Shown one piece after another: positions 26,807 to 35,453 of a stretch of DNA of 57,393 bases. The notes beneath the pieces are model-generated. The model was not told where the DNA came from, searched no databases, and worked only from the letters and a program-made list of their open reading frames with translations. Numbering within the stretch: the first letter of the stretch is position 1; each line of letters starts with the position of its first letter. Position numbers and translations under genes: made by a program. Origin of the DNA: Flavobacterium aurantiibacter (GTDB lineage Bacteria; Bacteroidota; Bacteroidia; Flavobacteriales; Flavobacteriaceae); assembly GCF_002251775.1 (NCBI RefSeq), contig NZ_NOXX01000201.1, positions 431 through 57,823 of the forward strand, written 5' to 3'.

Positions 26807-28069
26807 TTAGGTATTGGTTGGTTCAACAGCTTGTTGAAATTCAAAAAGTTCCAAATCAAAGTAGGGAACTGCGGCAAAGATATGGTCGAAAATATCAGCC
26901 ATAATGTATTCGTAATTTTCAAAACGCTTGTCGGCAGAAAAACAGTAAATCTCCAAAGGAATTCCGTTAGGAGTAGGTTGTAACTGTCGGCACAACAAAA
27001 TCATATCTTTTTGAATCCCCGGATAATGGCTTAAATACTGTGTGATATATTTACGAAAAACACCAAAATTTGTCAGATTGCGTCCGTTGATCAAAACAGA
27101 TTTATCGATATTTCGTTGTGCATTAAACTTATTAATATCTGCTGATCGCGTCTCTAAATATTCCTTAATCAATTGAATCGATTTCAAGCGTTCGATATCT
27201 AAATCTTCTAAAAATCGTATGCTGTGTGACTTTATCAGAATATGGCGCTTGATTCTGCGACCGGGCGAATCGAGCATGCCACGCCAGTTTTGAAAAGAAT
27301 CTGAAATAAGCGAGTAGGTAGGGATTGTAGTTGTTGTATTGTCGAAGTTACGCACTTTAACCGTTGCGAGGTTAATCTCAATAACATCGCCATCGGCACC
27401 AAATTTGGTCATCGTTATCCAATCGCCGATACGAACCATGTCATTAACTGAAACTTGAATGCTGGCTACAAAACCTAAGATGGTGTCTTTGAAAATCAAT
27501 AAAATAATCGCAGAAATAGCTCCGAAAGTTGTTAATAAAGTTGCTGGTTTTGTATTGAAAATGAGCATGATTATCATGATTACGCCGTACGTTGTTAGGG
27601 TAATCATGATAACTTGTAAGTAGCTGTCTATCGGTTTGTCGCTAAATCTGCGAAGCGACTTTAAATAATCGCGTAAAGCGCTTAGTATTGTTCGGATGAT
27701 GTACAGCACCAAAATGATGATGTATACCCGGACAACGGTGGCAAAAATTCCTTCCCAGTAGTCGAAACGAACTAAAATAACAGGTACTGAATGCTTTATG
27801 AACCAGAGTGGAAGCAACTGTGCAGCATACTTTGCTGTTTTATTAGACACGAGTAAATCATCGAATTTTGTTTTCGTTTTACGTGCCGTTACGATCATCA
27901 AATAAACCAAACAATACTTGGCAACGCGATACAAAACAACAGCTAAAACAATCATGATAGCCGTGTTTATCAGCACCGAAGTATAGGCGTTTAGTGTGTA
28001 CGAAAATTCTAATTCCTTCAAAAATTGAGGAACCAGCTTGTACAAGTATTTGAGATAATTTTGAATCAA
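26807..28069 (-). CDS. MscS-family mechanosensitive channel (YbdG-like)
   Basis: A 420-residue membrane protein. Five hydrophobic segments occupy the first ~200 residues, and the MscS pore/beta-domain follows: DTILGFVASIQVSVNDMVRIGDWITM, then VIEINLATVKVRNFDNTTTTIPTY, a pattern typical of the YbdG/miniconductance type. The soluble C-terminal domain ends in an acidic tail. These channels release ions on osmotic downshift. It overlaps the DUF3817 gene by 4 bases and belongs to the nhaA operon. Confidence 0.87.
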   Translation of the reverse strand: MIQNYLKYLYKLVPQFLKELEFSYTLNAYTSVLINTAIMIVLAVVLYRVAKYCLVYLMIVTARKTKTKFDDLLVSNKTAKYAAQLLPLWFIKHSVPVILVRFDYWEGIFATVVRVYIIILVLYIIRTILSALRDYLKSLRRFSDKPIDSYLQVIMITLTTYGVIMIIMLIFNTKPATLLTTFGAISAIILLIFKDTILGFVASIQVSVNDMVRIGDWITMTKFGADGDVIEINLATVKVRNFDNTTTTIPTYSLISDSFQNWRGMLDSPGRRIKRHILIKSHSIRFLEDLDIERLKSIQLIKEYLETRSADINKFNAQRNIDKSVLINGRNLTNFGVFRKYITQYLSHYPGIQKDMILLCRQLQPTPNGIPLEIYCFSADKRFENYEYIMADIFDHIFAAVPYFDLELFEFQQAVEPTNT

Positions 28070-28335
28070 AATAATTTCTTTTCAGCGTAAAAAGTTCCAA
28101 ACGGAACCACAGATGCTAGCAATATTAACGCAGTTCGCTTCAAATCCCAATTTCGTTCGTCTTTAAGCATGATTGCGAAAATAACGTAAGCGATAAAAAG
28201 CAAGCCGTGAGCCATTCCCACGTATTTTACAGCCAGCGGATCACCCCAAATGTACTTTAATGGCATCGCAATAAAAAGCAAAATTAATAACGAAACTCCT
28301 TCCAGTAAAGCTGTGAATTTAAATAATTTAAACAC
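28066..28335 (-). CDS. DUF3817 small membrane protein
   Basis: An 89-residue protein with three hydrophobic helices (FTALLEGVSLLILLFIAMPLK, MAHGLLFIAYVIFAIM, ALILLASVVPFGTF). GMAHGLLF and SVVPFGTFYAE are characteristic of DUF3817. It lies between nhaA (3 bases away) and the MscS gene (4-base overlap), so the three form one envelope/ion-homeostasis operon. Molecular function unknown. Confidence 0.8.
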   Translation of the reverse strand: MFKLFKFTALLEGVSLLILLFIAMPLKYIWGDPLAVKYVGMAHGLLFIAYVIFAIMLKDERNWDLKRTALILLASVVPFGTFYAEKKLF

Positions 28336-28338
28336 GAT

Positions 28339-29691
28339 TTATTCAACAATTAAATTAGACTTATTTTTAGAGAGAAGCAGGTAGCCTAAACTTCCACCAA
28401 GTAAAGAAGCTGCAAAGATGCCGACTTTAGCTTCTGTAATCAGTTGTGCATCTGTGAAGGCCAGTTCGGTCACGAAAAGCGACATAGTAAAACCAATGGC
28501 AGCTAAAAAAGAAACGCCAAAAAGCTGATATAACGAGACACCAACAGGCAGTTGAACCCATTTTAATCGGAGTAGGAGGTAAGAGGTTAAAAATACACCG
28601 ATGACCTTTCCTAAAACCAAACCCAATGCCACGCCTAACGCCACGTTTGACAGTAATTGTTCAACTATATTTCCAGAAACAGTAACACCAGCATTTGCAA
28701 AAGCAAAGATGGGTAAAATTAGAAAGGCAACAATTGGGTGAAGTTTGTACTCTAATTTCTGCGAAGGCGTGAGCGCGGCATCGATGTTTCGATTCATGCG
28801 TTCCAATAAATGAAGTTGTTCCGAGGTAAGTGTCGGAAATTCATTGCCTTCGGCCGTTTCAAAATCACTTAAGTCCTCTTTCATTTTCACAGCAAACTCG
28901 GTTTCCTCGATTTTGGTTCGAGATGGAATTGTAAATGCGATTAAAACCGCGGCAATCGTCGCGTGAACTCCCGATAATAAAAAAGAGAGCCAAACTCCTG
29001 AAACTCCTATAATCCCGTAAAAAGCGGTATTTCGAACGCCTAAACGGTTCGCTAAAAGCAAGACTAACAGAAAAAGTGCACCCACGCCCAAATTAGTTAA
29101 TTCAATTTCAGAAGTGTAGAAAAACGCAATTACGAGTACAGCTCCAAGATCGTCGGCAATAGCCAAAGCGGCCAAGAACACCTTCAGCGAATCGGGAATG
29201 CGATCGCCCAAGAAGTAAATAATTCCCAACGCAAAAGCAATATCGGTTGCCATAGGAATTCCCCAGCCCGAAACAGCTTGCGGATTATCGTGATTGAAAA
29301 CCAAGAAAATAGCCGCTGGAACCAACATGCCGCCAAGAGCTGCAAAAATCGGGAGTGCCGCTTTTTTTACTTCGGATAGCTCGCCGGCAACGATTTCTCT
29401 CTTAAGTTCCAATCCAACGACAAAGAAAAAAATGGCCATCAAACCATCATTTATCCAATGATGTAAGTCTTTTTCCAAATACAACTGTCCGTCGAACGAA
29501 AAGCCAAATTTTTGCTTCCAGAAGTGATGGTACCAATCGGCATAACTGCTATTGGCTATAAAAACGGCGGCTAGCGTAGCTACAAGTAAAAACAAACTTC
29601 CCGCTGTCGATTTACTCACAAAATTAGCGACAGGTTTAAGGAATTTGCGTTGTACTTTTTGCTTTAATTTTTCCACTTGCGAAATTTTCAT
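28339..29691 (-). CDS. nhaA: Na+/H+ antiporter NhaA
   Basis: A 450-residue inner-membrane antiporter from the ATG at 29691 (the frame reaches a TTG one codon earlier). About 11-12 hydrophobic helices are visible. The paired aspartates of the ion site are in ALAIADDLGAVLVIAFFY, and FFFVGLELKREIV is the conserved early segment. An acidic loop (~residues 265-300) is inserted mid-protein. NhaA exports Na+ in exchange for H+ and supports growth in salt or at alkaline pH. First gene of a three-gene operon with DUF3817 and MscS. Confidence 0.92.
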   Translation of the reverse strand: MKISQVEKLKQKVQRKFLKPVANFVSKSTAGSLFLLVATLAAVFIANSSYADWYHHFWKQKFGFSFDGQLYLEKDLHHWINDGLMAIFFFVVGLELKREIVAGELSEVKKAALPIFAALGGMLVPAAIFLVFNHDNPQAVSGWGIPMATDIAFALGIIYFLGDRIPDSLKVFLAALAIADDLGAVLVIAFFYTSEIELTNLGVGALFLLVLLLANRLGVRNTAFYGIIGVSGVWLSFLLSGVHATIAAVLIAFTIPSRTKIEETEFAVKMKEDLSDFETAEGNEFPTLTSEQLHLLERMNRNIDAALTPSQKLEYKLHPIVAFLILPIFAFANAGVTVSGNIVEQLLSNVALGVALGLVLGKVIGVFLTSYLLLRLKWVQLPVGVSLYQLFGVSFLAAIGFTMSLFVTELAFTDAQLITEAKVGIFAASLLGGSLGYLLLSKNKSNLIVE

Positions 29692-29734
29692 CAAAAATAT
29701 AGAATAGGTATCAGCAATCCTTCAATTTTCACGA

Positions 29735-29742
29735 TATATTTG
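29735..29742 (+). promoter_or_regulatory. Candidate -7 promoter box for the DUF6155 gene
   Basis: TATATTTG, a perfect TAnnTTTG match, 18 bases before the ATG at 29761. It supports that internal start over the longer frame. Confidence 0.5.
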
Positions 29743-29760
29743 GAATATAGAAACGTTGCT

Positions 29761-30306
29761 ATGAGTAAAAGAGCTTTGAAAAAGTACATTTCCGAAATGC
29801 CAAGAGAACCGTTGGAGGACTTGGTAACTTTGTTGTACGACAAGTTCAAACCGGTAAAAGTGTATTTCGATTTTGTATTTGCTCCTCAAACACAAAAAAT
29901 GATCGATGCCGCGAAAGTTAAGATCGAAGCCGAGTATTTTCCAAAGACTTTAAAGCGTGCGAAGCTCCGCCGAACGGTGGCTAACAACTTCATCAAACAC
30001 TTTATTTCGCTGGAAATGGCGCCGGAAAAAATCATTGAATTGATGTTTTTCAATATTCAGCTACAGCTCAAATACAGCCGAAAACGCTACATCCGCCACG
30101 AAAACTTCTACAAAGGAACCTACACCAATTTTGTGCAATTGATTAAGTTCTCTATGCAACACGGATTTTATGCCGACAATCAGCGGGAAATTGCACAAAT
30201 CATCCAAGATGTTGAAATACAAAATTGGCCGAATGCTACAAATTTCGCCGACATTCACGCAGAATTACTTTCCAAAAGCGAATTTCAAAAATTATTAGAA
30301 AAGTAA
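29761..30306 (+). CDS. DUF6155-like protein
   Basis: 181 residues from the ATG at 29761; the frame extends upstream but that part overlaps nhaA and the promoter box. A highly charged, helical cytoplasmic protein: MSKRALKKYISEMPREPLEDLVTLLYDKF at the start recalls the DUF6155 family found in Bacteroidota. A repeated helical pattern (YFDFVFAP, FIKHFISLEMAP, NFVQLIKFSMQHGFY) is suggestive of a HEAT-like fold. No catalytic motif is seen. Function unknown. Confidence 0.65.
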   Translation: MSKRALKKYISEMPREPLEDLVTLLYDKFKPVKVYFDFVFAPQTQKMIDAAKVKIEAEYFPKTLKRAKLRRTVANNFIKHFISLEMAPEKIIELMFFNIQLQLKYSRKRYIRHENFYKGTYTNFVQLIKFSMQHGFYADNQREIAQIIQDVEIQNWPNATNFADIHAELLSKSEFQKLLEK

Positions 30307-30465
30307 CGACTTTAAGAGCTTTAGAACTAAAGTCGGCAATTCTTGATTAAGGTCAGTATTTACGTGAGCTAATCGGCTATTCCTCAAGGGCATTTTATAA
30401 ATTGTTTAAGATGTTTTAGATTATTATCATAAAGTTAATCTACAGCCCAAAAAAAGGAAGTAAAT

Positions 30466-32034
30466 TTGCAAAATTTCAATTTTCGTAGTTTGATAGAACA
30501 ACCCATAATAGAAGTAGAGGCAGAGGAGCGGAGAACGTTGTACGGCTATCAGCGTGAGGATATTGATCGCATTTTTGAGCGGATGGAGCAAACAAAGCCC
30601 AACTATCATTTGCTGTATCAACTTCCTACAGGCGGTGGAAAAACTGTGATTTTTTCTGAAATCGTACGCAGGTATATCGAGAAAGTCGACAAAAAAGTTG
30701 TGGTCCTTACGCACCGAATTGAATTGTGTAAACAAACCTCAAAAATGTTGCGCGATTTTGGCGTAAGCAATAAGGTCATTAATAGTAAAATAAAGGAACT
30801 TCCAGATCAAAAAGACTACAAATGTTTTGTTGCGATGGTCGAAACCTTGAAAAATCGTATTAACGACGCTGTTCTTCAATTAGATAACATTGGTCTCGTT
30901 ATTATCGATGAAGCGCATTACAACTCGTTTCGAAAATTGTTAAGTTCTTTTCCACAGTCGTTTATTCTCGGTGTTACGGCAACTCCTTTGAGTTCGAACA
31001 TCAAGTTACCGATGAATCAGAACTACGACGAACTTATCGTAGGCGATACCATCGCAAATTTGATTGATAACGGCTATTTAGCCAAAGCAATAACGTACTC
31101 ATACGATGTGGGTTTAACGAGCTTGAAAGTAGGAATTAATGGAGATTATACCGTAAAATCGAGCGATGATCTCTACACAAATCTAGCCATGCAAGAAAAG
31201 TTGTTGCATGCTTATATGGAGAAATCTCTAGGGAAGAAAACGCTCATTTTTAACAACGGTATTAGTACATCTTTATATGTTTTAGAGACGTTTAAAAATG
31301 CAAAATTGCCAATTAAACACCTTGATAATACGACCAATACAGCAGATCGTAAAGCAATTTTAAAATGGTTCAAGAATACACCGGACGCTATTTTAACTTC
31401 TGTTGGAATATTAACAACAGGTTTCGACGAGCCGACGGTTGAAACCGTAATTTTGAACCGAGCTACAAAATCGTTGACACTTTATTTTCAGATGATTGGG
31501 CGTGGATCACGACGTTTACCTGGAAAAGATTCGTTTACGGTTATCGATTTGGGAAATAATGCGGCACGATTCGGTCTCTGGAGCGCACCTGTAAACTGGC
31601 AACACATTTTTAAATCGCCCGAATACTACTTGGAAAATCTTCGCGAAGACGCTGAAATTGAGTCGAATTTTGTTTACGAAATGCCGCCAGAAGTCGCCAA
31701 GCATTTTTCAAATTCTAAAATTGAGCCTTTTGATGTGGAAAAAGAATTTGCCGAAACGGTTCGATTTAACCGGAAAGCAAAGACAGTTCTCGACTTGTCA
31801 ATGGCGCAGCACGCTAAGATGTGCGTTGAAAATGCCGATACAGCTTACGAAGCCAAAAAGCTTTCCAAATTGTTGCACGAAGAAATCGGATATCGGGTTA
31901 AGAAATATACAATGTGCTTGAGCAATGTCAGTAAGAATTATCGTGAATGGCTTACCGAAAATTATAAAGAAAAGCTTGAGTTGGAAATAAGTAAATTATT
32001 TAGGTTGAAGATATTAGAATCTATTGACGATTGA
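30466..32034 (+). CDS. DEAD/DEAH-box superfamily 2 helicase
   Basis: About 520 residues. The SF2 helicase motifs are in order: a Q-motif-like LYGYQREDI, Walker A LPTGGGKT (53-60), DEAH (148-151), GVTATP, and QMIGRGSRR as motif VI. It resembles the Res/UvrB-type restriction-helicase fold but has no nuclease or methylase neighbour. Start is uncertain: no ATG precedes the Q-motif, TTG occurs at 30466 and 30490, and the former sits inside a TAAATTTG promoter-like box (30461-30468), so the TTG at 30490 may be the real one. Role probably in DNA or RNA remodelling. Confidence 0.82.
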   Translation: MQNFNFRSLIEQPIIEVEAEERRTLYGYQREDIDRIFERMEQTKPNYHLLYQLPTGGGKTVIFSEIVRRYIEKVDKKVVVLTHRIELCKQTSKMLRDFGVSNKVINSKIKELPDQKDYKCFVAMVETLKNRINDAVLQLDNIGLVIIDEAHYNSFRKLLSSFPQSFILGVTATPLSSNIKLPMNQNYDELIVGDTIANLIDNGYLAKAITYSYDVGLTSLKVGINGDYTVKSSDDLYTNLAMQEKLLHAYMEKSLGKKTLIFNNGISTSLYVLETFKNAKLPIKHLDNTTNTADRKAILKWFKNTPDAILTSVGILTTGFDEPTVETVILNRATKSLTLYFQMIGRGSRRLPGKDSFTVIDLGNNAARFGLWSAPVNWQHIFKSPEYYLENLREDAEIESNFVYEMPPEVAKHFSNSKIEPFDVEKEFAETVRFNRKAKTVLDLSMAQHAKMCVENADTAYEAKKLSKLLHEEIGYRVKKYTMCLSNVSKNYREWLTENYKEKLELEISKLFRLKILESIDD

Positions 32035-32147
32035 TTTTATTACATTTAAAATTGAACTATAATTTATATTATGTAAAATAGAAAATTTATAAAGAAAGCT
32101 TTCTATCACCAATATTCAGATCTTTTTCGCTTATATTTACGAGTGTT

Positions 32148-34067
32148 ATGAAAAATACTTTAGCCGAAAGATTAGCCACGTTTCTTGCCGCCTATCAACC
32201 CTTCAGCGAAATTCCGTTCGAAGAATTGGTTTCCGTGGCCGCGACCTTGCAAATTCGTACACTAGAGAAAAATCAGATTTTATTTAAAGTCGACGATCCG
32301 CTGCATCCGTTCTTTTACATCGTTGCGAGCGGCGCCATAAATTTGTCTGTTGTTGCCGACGCTGAAGAAACGCTATTAAATCGCTGCGAAACCGGAGAAA
32401 TTTTGGGATTACGACCGTTTTTTGCGAAGAATAACTATATGATGACGGCCAAAGCCCGTGAAGAAAGCATAGTTTACGGCATTCCGATCGACACCTTTCG
32501 TCCGCTGTTACTTACCAATAGCCAGGTATTAGATTTTCTTCTTCAGAGTTTTGCCTCTACCGCTCCGCGAAATTCGCTCAGCACTATGGGTAAAAGCGGA
32601 CTCGTTAACGATACGGTTCGTGGTCCGGAAGGTTCTACAGAATTACAGTATTTCCAATCACTTTCCTACGACAAAAAACCGCTATTCGTTAAAGCTTCGG
32701 ATACCGTACAAGTGGTTGCACAGCAAATGACTGACAATCTGAAACAAAGCGCAGTTATTTTACATAATAATATGCTTTTAGGTGTAGTTACTGAACACGA
32801 TTTAAGTTCAAAAATTGCTACCGGACGCTTGCCGCTAACGGCTGCTTGTCAGTTAATTGCCTCAAAAAATTACGTTTTTGTCCCTGAAAATACGTCGCTA
32901 GCCGAAGCACAGTTGTCTATCATTCGCCATAATGCACCACTCCTATTAGTTTCTGCCGATGGTACGGAAACGACAGCAATTACAGGAGTTATTCATCTTT
33001 CGGATCTCATTTCCGCGCAAGCGAATAACCCGGGATTATTAATTAAAGAGATCAAAAAAGCACTGAGCGTTTCTGAATTGAAAGATTTACGTGAAAAAAT
33101 GACCGATTTCATTCAATTAGCAATTGAGAAAAAGGTTCCGCTTTCTCACGTTTGTGCTATTACAGGCGAAGTAAATATGGCTTTAATTAAACGTTGTATC
33201 GATCTTGCTGTTTTAGATTACGGCTCCCCTCCTTGCCGCTTCGCGTTTTTATCCACGGGTAGTCAAGGACGTAAAGAACAGTTGTTGAAGACCGATCAAG
33301 ATCATTTTTTGGTTTATGAAGATGTGGCAATAGATCGAGTTACTGCCGTGCGTGAGTACTTTTTACGTTTGTCAAAACGAACAACACAGTTTCTTTCAGA
33401 TATCGGCTACAGCGAATGTCCGAATAAGCACATGGCCAACAATCTCAATTGGTGCAAATCGTTTTCCGATTGGATACAGCAATACAGCGACTGGACTTCG
33501 AAGCCTGGTTTGAAAAATCAGGAGAATCCAGGAATTTTCTTTGATTTTGAACTTGCGGCCGGCGAAGCAAAAATTGAAGAAAGCTTGTGGGAACATGTCA
33601 TGTCGGTTGTTCCGAAAAACAAAAAATTCTTGGCTTATTTGGCTAACGAAGCGATCAAACGTCCGCCAGCACTTGGATTTTTCTCTAAATTTAATTTGGA
33701 AGAAGACGGCGAATACAAAGATTTGTTTGACATTAAAAACAGAGCGATTCTTACTTACGTGGAAATTGCACGAGTTATTGCTTTAAGTCGCGAAATCAAA
33801 GGAAGTACCAATACGTACAGTCGTTTTAAGCAATTGGCGATGCTTGAGCCGAAGCATGCCGACGTATATCAAGTGGCTTCGGAAGCATTTTTGATGTTGT
33901 TGAAAATTAGAACCAACGAAGGTTACAAATCGGGTTCCGACGCCGCGTACATTGCCACCGATGAGCTTTCTAAATCGGATCGCGAACGGCTGAAAAGTGC
34001 CATTCTTCCCTTAAAAGAACTAGAAGAAATCGTAAAAAGTAAGTTTCAACTGACCTTTTTCTCGTAA
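32148..34067 (+). CDS. cNMP-binding/CBS/DUF294 nucleotidyltransferase-like protein
   Basis: A 639-residue cytoplasmic protein. An N-terminal cyclic-nucleotide-binding-like domain (~15-140, ILGLRPFFAKNNYMMTA), two CBS motifs (~165-300), then a DUF294 putative nucleotidyltransferase domain with GSQGR at 371-375 and TDQDHF, and a C-terminal DUF294 domain. It resembles GlnD-type uridylyltransferase architecture and may sense energy or nucleotide state. It is followed after 2 bases by a DnaQ-like gene; this pair is commonly found beside acetyl-CoA synthetase, here 6 kb away at 40.1-42.0 kb. Confidence 0.87.
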   Translation: MKNTLAERLATFLAAYQPFSEIPFEELVSVAATLQIRTLEKNQILFKVDDPLHPFFYIVASGAINLSVVADAEETLLNRCETGEILGLRPFFAKNNYMMTAKAREESIVYGIPIDTFRPLLLTNSQVLDFLLQSFASTAPRNSLSTMGKSGLVNDTVRGPEGSTELQYFQSLSYDKKPLFVKASDTVQVVAQQMTDNLKQSAVILHNNMLLGVVTEHDLSSKIATGRLPLTAACQLIASKNYVFVPENTSLAEAQLSIIRHNAPLLLVSADGTETTAITGVIHLSDLISAQANNPGLLIKEIKKALSVSELKDLREKMTDFIQLAIEKKVPLSHVCAITGEVNMALIKRCIDLAVLDYGSPPCRFAFLSTGSQGRKEQLLKTDQDHFLVYEDVAIDRVTAVREYFLRLSKRTTQFLSDIGYSECPNKHMANNLNWCKSFSDWIQQYSDWTSKPGLKNQENPGIFFDFELAAGEAKIEESLWEHVMSVVPKNKKFLAYLANEAIKRPPALGFFSKFNLEEDGEYKDLFDIKNRAILTYVEIARVIALSREIKGSTNTYSRFKQLAMLEPKHADVYQVASEAFLMLLKIRTNEGYKSGSDAAYIATDELSKSDRERLKSAILPLKELEEIVKSKFQLTFFS

Positions 34068-34069
34068 TT

Positions 34070-34666
34070 ATGCTGGACTGGATTAAAATAGCAAACAAAA
34101 ATTATCCCGACTTCTGGAAAGTCTACCTTTCGCGTATCGAACAAAAACCGGAACGTGCAGTTGCGTTACGACTACAAACTACCGGAAACGATCCGCATAA
34201 AGATGTCATTTTAGCGATTAGTGCAGTAGGTATGCAACAGAATCACATAAATGCCGGCGATGTTTTTGAAGTCGTTCTTTTACAATACGTTTTTAACCAC
34301 GACAACGGATTGTCGAACGAATTTATCATTGAAAGTAAAGTCGAGAAAATGCTGGAACCGCAAGCCATCGAACAATTCATTAATTATCTCGGAAATGCGG
34401 TTATTGTTGGCCATCAGGTGAATTTTGACATCGAAATCATTAACACGGTTCTTGAAAAACTAAATTGCGGACGTTTGCGTAATGAAGCGCTCGACGTAGA
34501 CATTATGTACAAAAAGTACAAGGACATTTCATCAGATAAGACCTTTGCCATCGAGGAAATCGAAAAACAATTAAAACTTCCTGAATCGGATAAAGAATCG
34601 ACTACCGACAAAGCTTTTGCCTTGGCGCTGATTTACCAAAAACTCAAGCATAAATTAAAGCTGTAG
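34070..34666 (+). CDS. DnaQ-like 3'-5' exonuclease-fold protein, probably inactive
   Basis: A 198-residue protein of the DEDD exonuclease (polymerase epsilon-like) fold. The fold markers are there: LQTTGNDPHKDVIL for Exo I, VIVGHQVNFDIEI for Exo II. But the Exo I Asp-x-Glu is replaced by Arg34-x-Gln36, and the Exo III histidine is missing before Asp in STTDKAFALAL. Without these metal ligands, exonuclease activity is unlikely; a binding or regulatory role with the DUF294 partner is more plausible. Its last 23 bases overlap the convergent phosphopantetheinyl transferase gene. Confidence 0.8.
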   Translation: MLDWIKIANKNYPDFWKVYLSRIEQKPERAVALRLQTTGNDPHKDVILAISAVGMQQNHINAGDVFEVVLLQYVFNHDNGLSNEFIIESKVEKMLEPQAIEQFINYLGNAVIVGHQVNFDIEIINTVLEKLNCGRLRNEALDVDIMYKKYKDISSDKTFAIEEIEKQLKLPESDKESTTDKAFALALIYQKLKHKLKL

Positions 34667-35201
34667 CGTCCAGGTTTGCGATGTCTGCTTTGAAAAGTGC
34701 ATACGCCGTAAAAGCACCATGCGAACTTTTTGATACCGGAATTCGGCGATGATTGTTTTTTGTTTGAAGAAACGGAAGTCCCTTCGTATCTTTTTTAAAA
34801 TCAAACAGATAAAGTAATTCTTGTAAATCGTCGAGTACGTGTATTTCTTTCAGACGTTCCTCTGAACTACTGCAAATCGAATGAATTTTTGAACCGTCTA
34901 TTGCTGTTTGTACGAAAAATTGTTTCCCACGAAAACAAATCGTGTCAGACAAAATTACCGACGTATCAATTTGGTTTTCAATTTGATGCGGACAAAAACT
35001 GTGAATGTAATGCAATCGCTGAAAAGCCTTATAGCAGGCTTCTTTTCTAGTCCATATCAACCAAAATGCTTGCCACGGATTTTCGGCTTGTCGAATGTAG
35101 CGCTGCTCAGCCAACGTACAAATTTTATCCAAGCGCCGTTGTTGAAGTACGATACTTTCGCTTAACGCGACTTGCAAATCAATGATATCATTTCCAATCA
35201 T
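34644..35201 (-). CDS. 4'-Phosphopantetheinyl transferase
   Basis: A 185-residue PPTase. Characteristic motifs: IGNDIIDL at the N-terminus (Mg2+/CoA binding) and WTRKEACYK (51-58), matching the WxxKEAxxK signature. It attaches the CoA-derived phosphopantetheine arm to an acyl carrier protein serine. The gene overlaps the ACP gene by 4 bases, so the ACP next door is its obvious substrate. Last gene of the seven-gene minus-strand operon. Confidence 0.87.
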   Translation of the reverse strand: MIGNDIIDLQVALSESIVLQQRRLDKICTLAEQRYIRQAENPWQAFWLIWTRKEACYKAFQRLHYIHSFCPHQIENQIDTSVILSDTICFRGKQFFVQTAIDGSKIHSICSSSEERLKEIHVLDDLQELLYLFDFKKDTKGLPFLQTKNNHRRIPVSKSSHGAFTAYALFKADIANLDATALIYA

Positions 35202-35452
35202 TTACGAGAAATTGCGTCTTCAATTACCGCGATCGTATTGGCTACATTCGTCATTTTCTCCATGGCCGAATTATCGATTGTAATGCCAAAAGCATCTTCC
35301 ACATCCAAAACCACATCTACCAAAGTGGCTGAATCAATTTTTAAATCTTTTATGAAATCGGTTTCCATCGAAACGTGCTCCATTGCAGTACTTTCCTGAG
35401 AATACGGTCGAACAATTTCGGTGAGTTTTGCTAAAATTTCAGTTTGCGTCAT
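35198..35452 (-). CDS. Acyl carrier protein
   Basis: An 84-residue acidic helical ACP. The phosphopantetheine site is Ser41 in LKIDSATLVDVVLD; the usual DSLD is changed to DSAT, marking a specialised pathway ACP and not the housekeeping fatty acid one. It lies one base after the ketosynthase stop and overlaps the PPTase by 4 bases. It should carry the acyl chain that is extended by the ketosynthase and finally offered to the type III PKS. Confidence 0.87.
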   Translation of the reverse strand: MTQTEILAKLTEIVRPYSQESTAMEHVSMETDFIKDLKIDSATLVDVVLDVEDAFGITIDNSAMEKMTNVANTIAVIEDAISRK

Positions 35453-35453
35453 T

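Noticed and set aside
30307-30335. Hairpin CGACTTTA/TAAAGTCG after the DUF6155 gene
   Set aside because: Good 8-bp stem but a 13-base loop and no T-run, so I do not call it a terminator.
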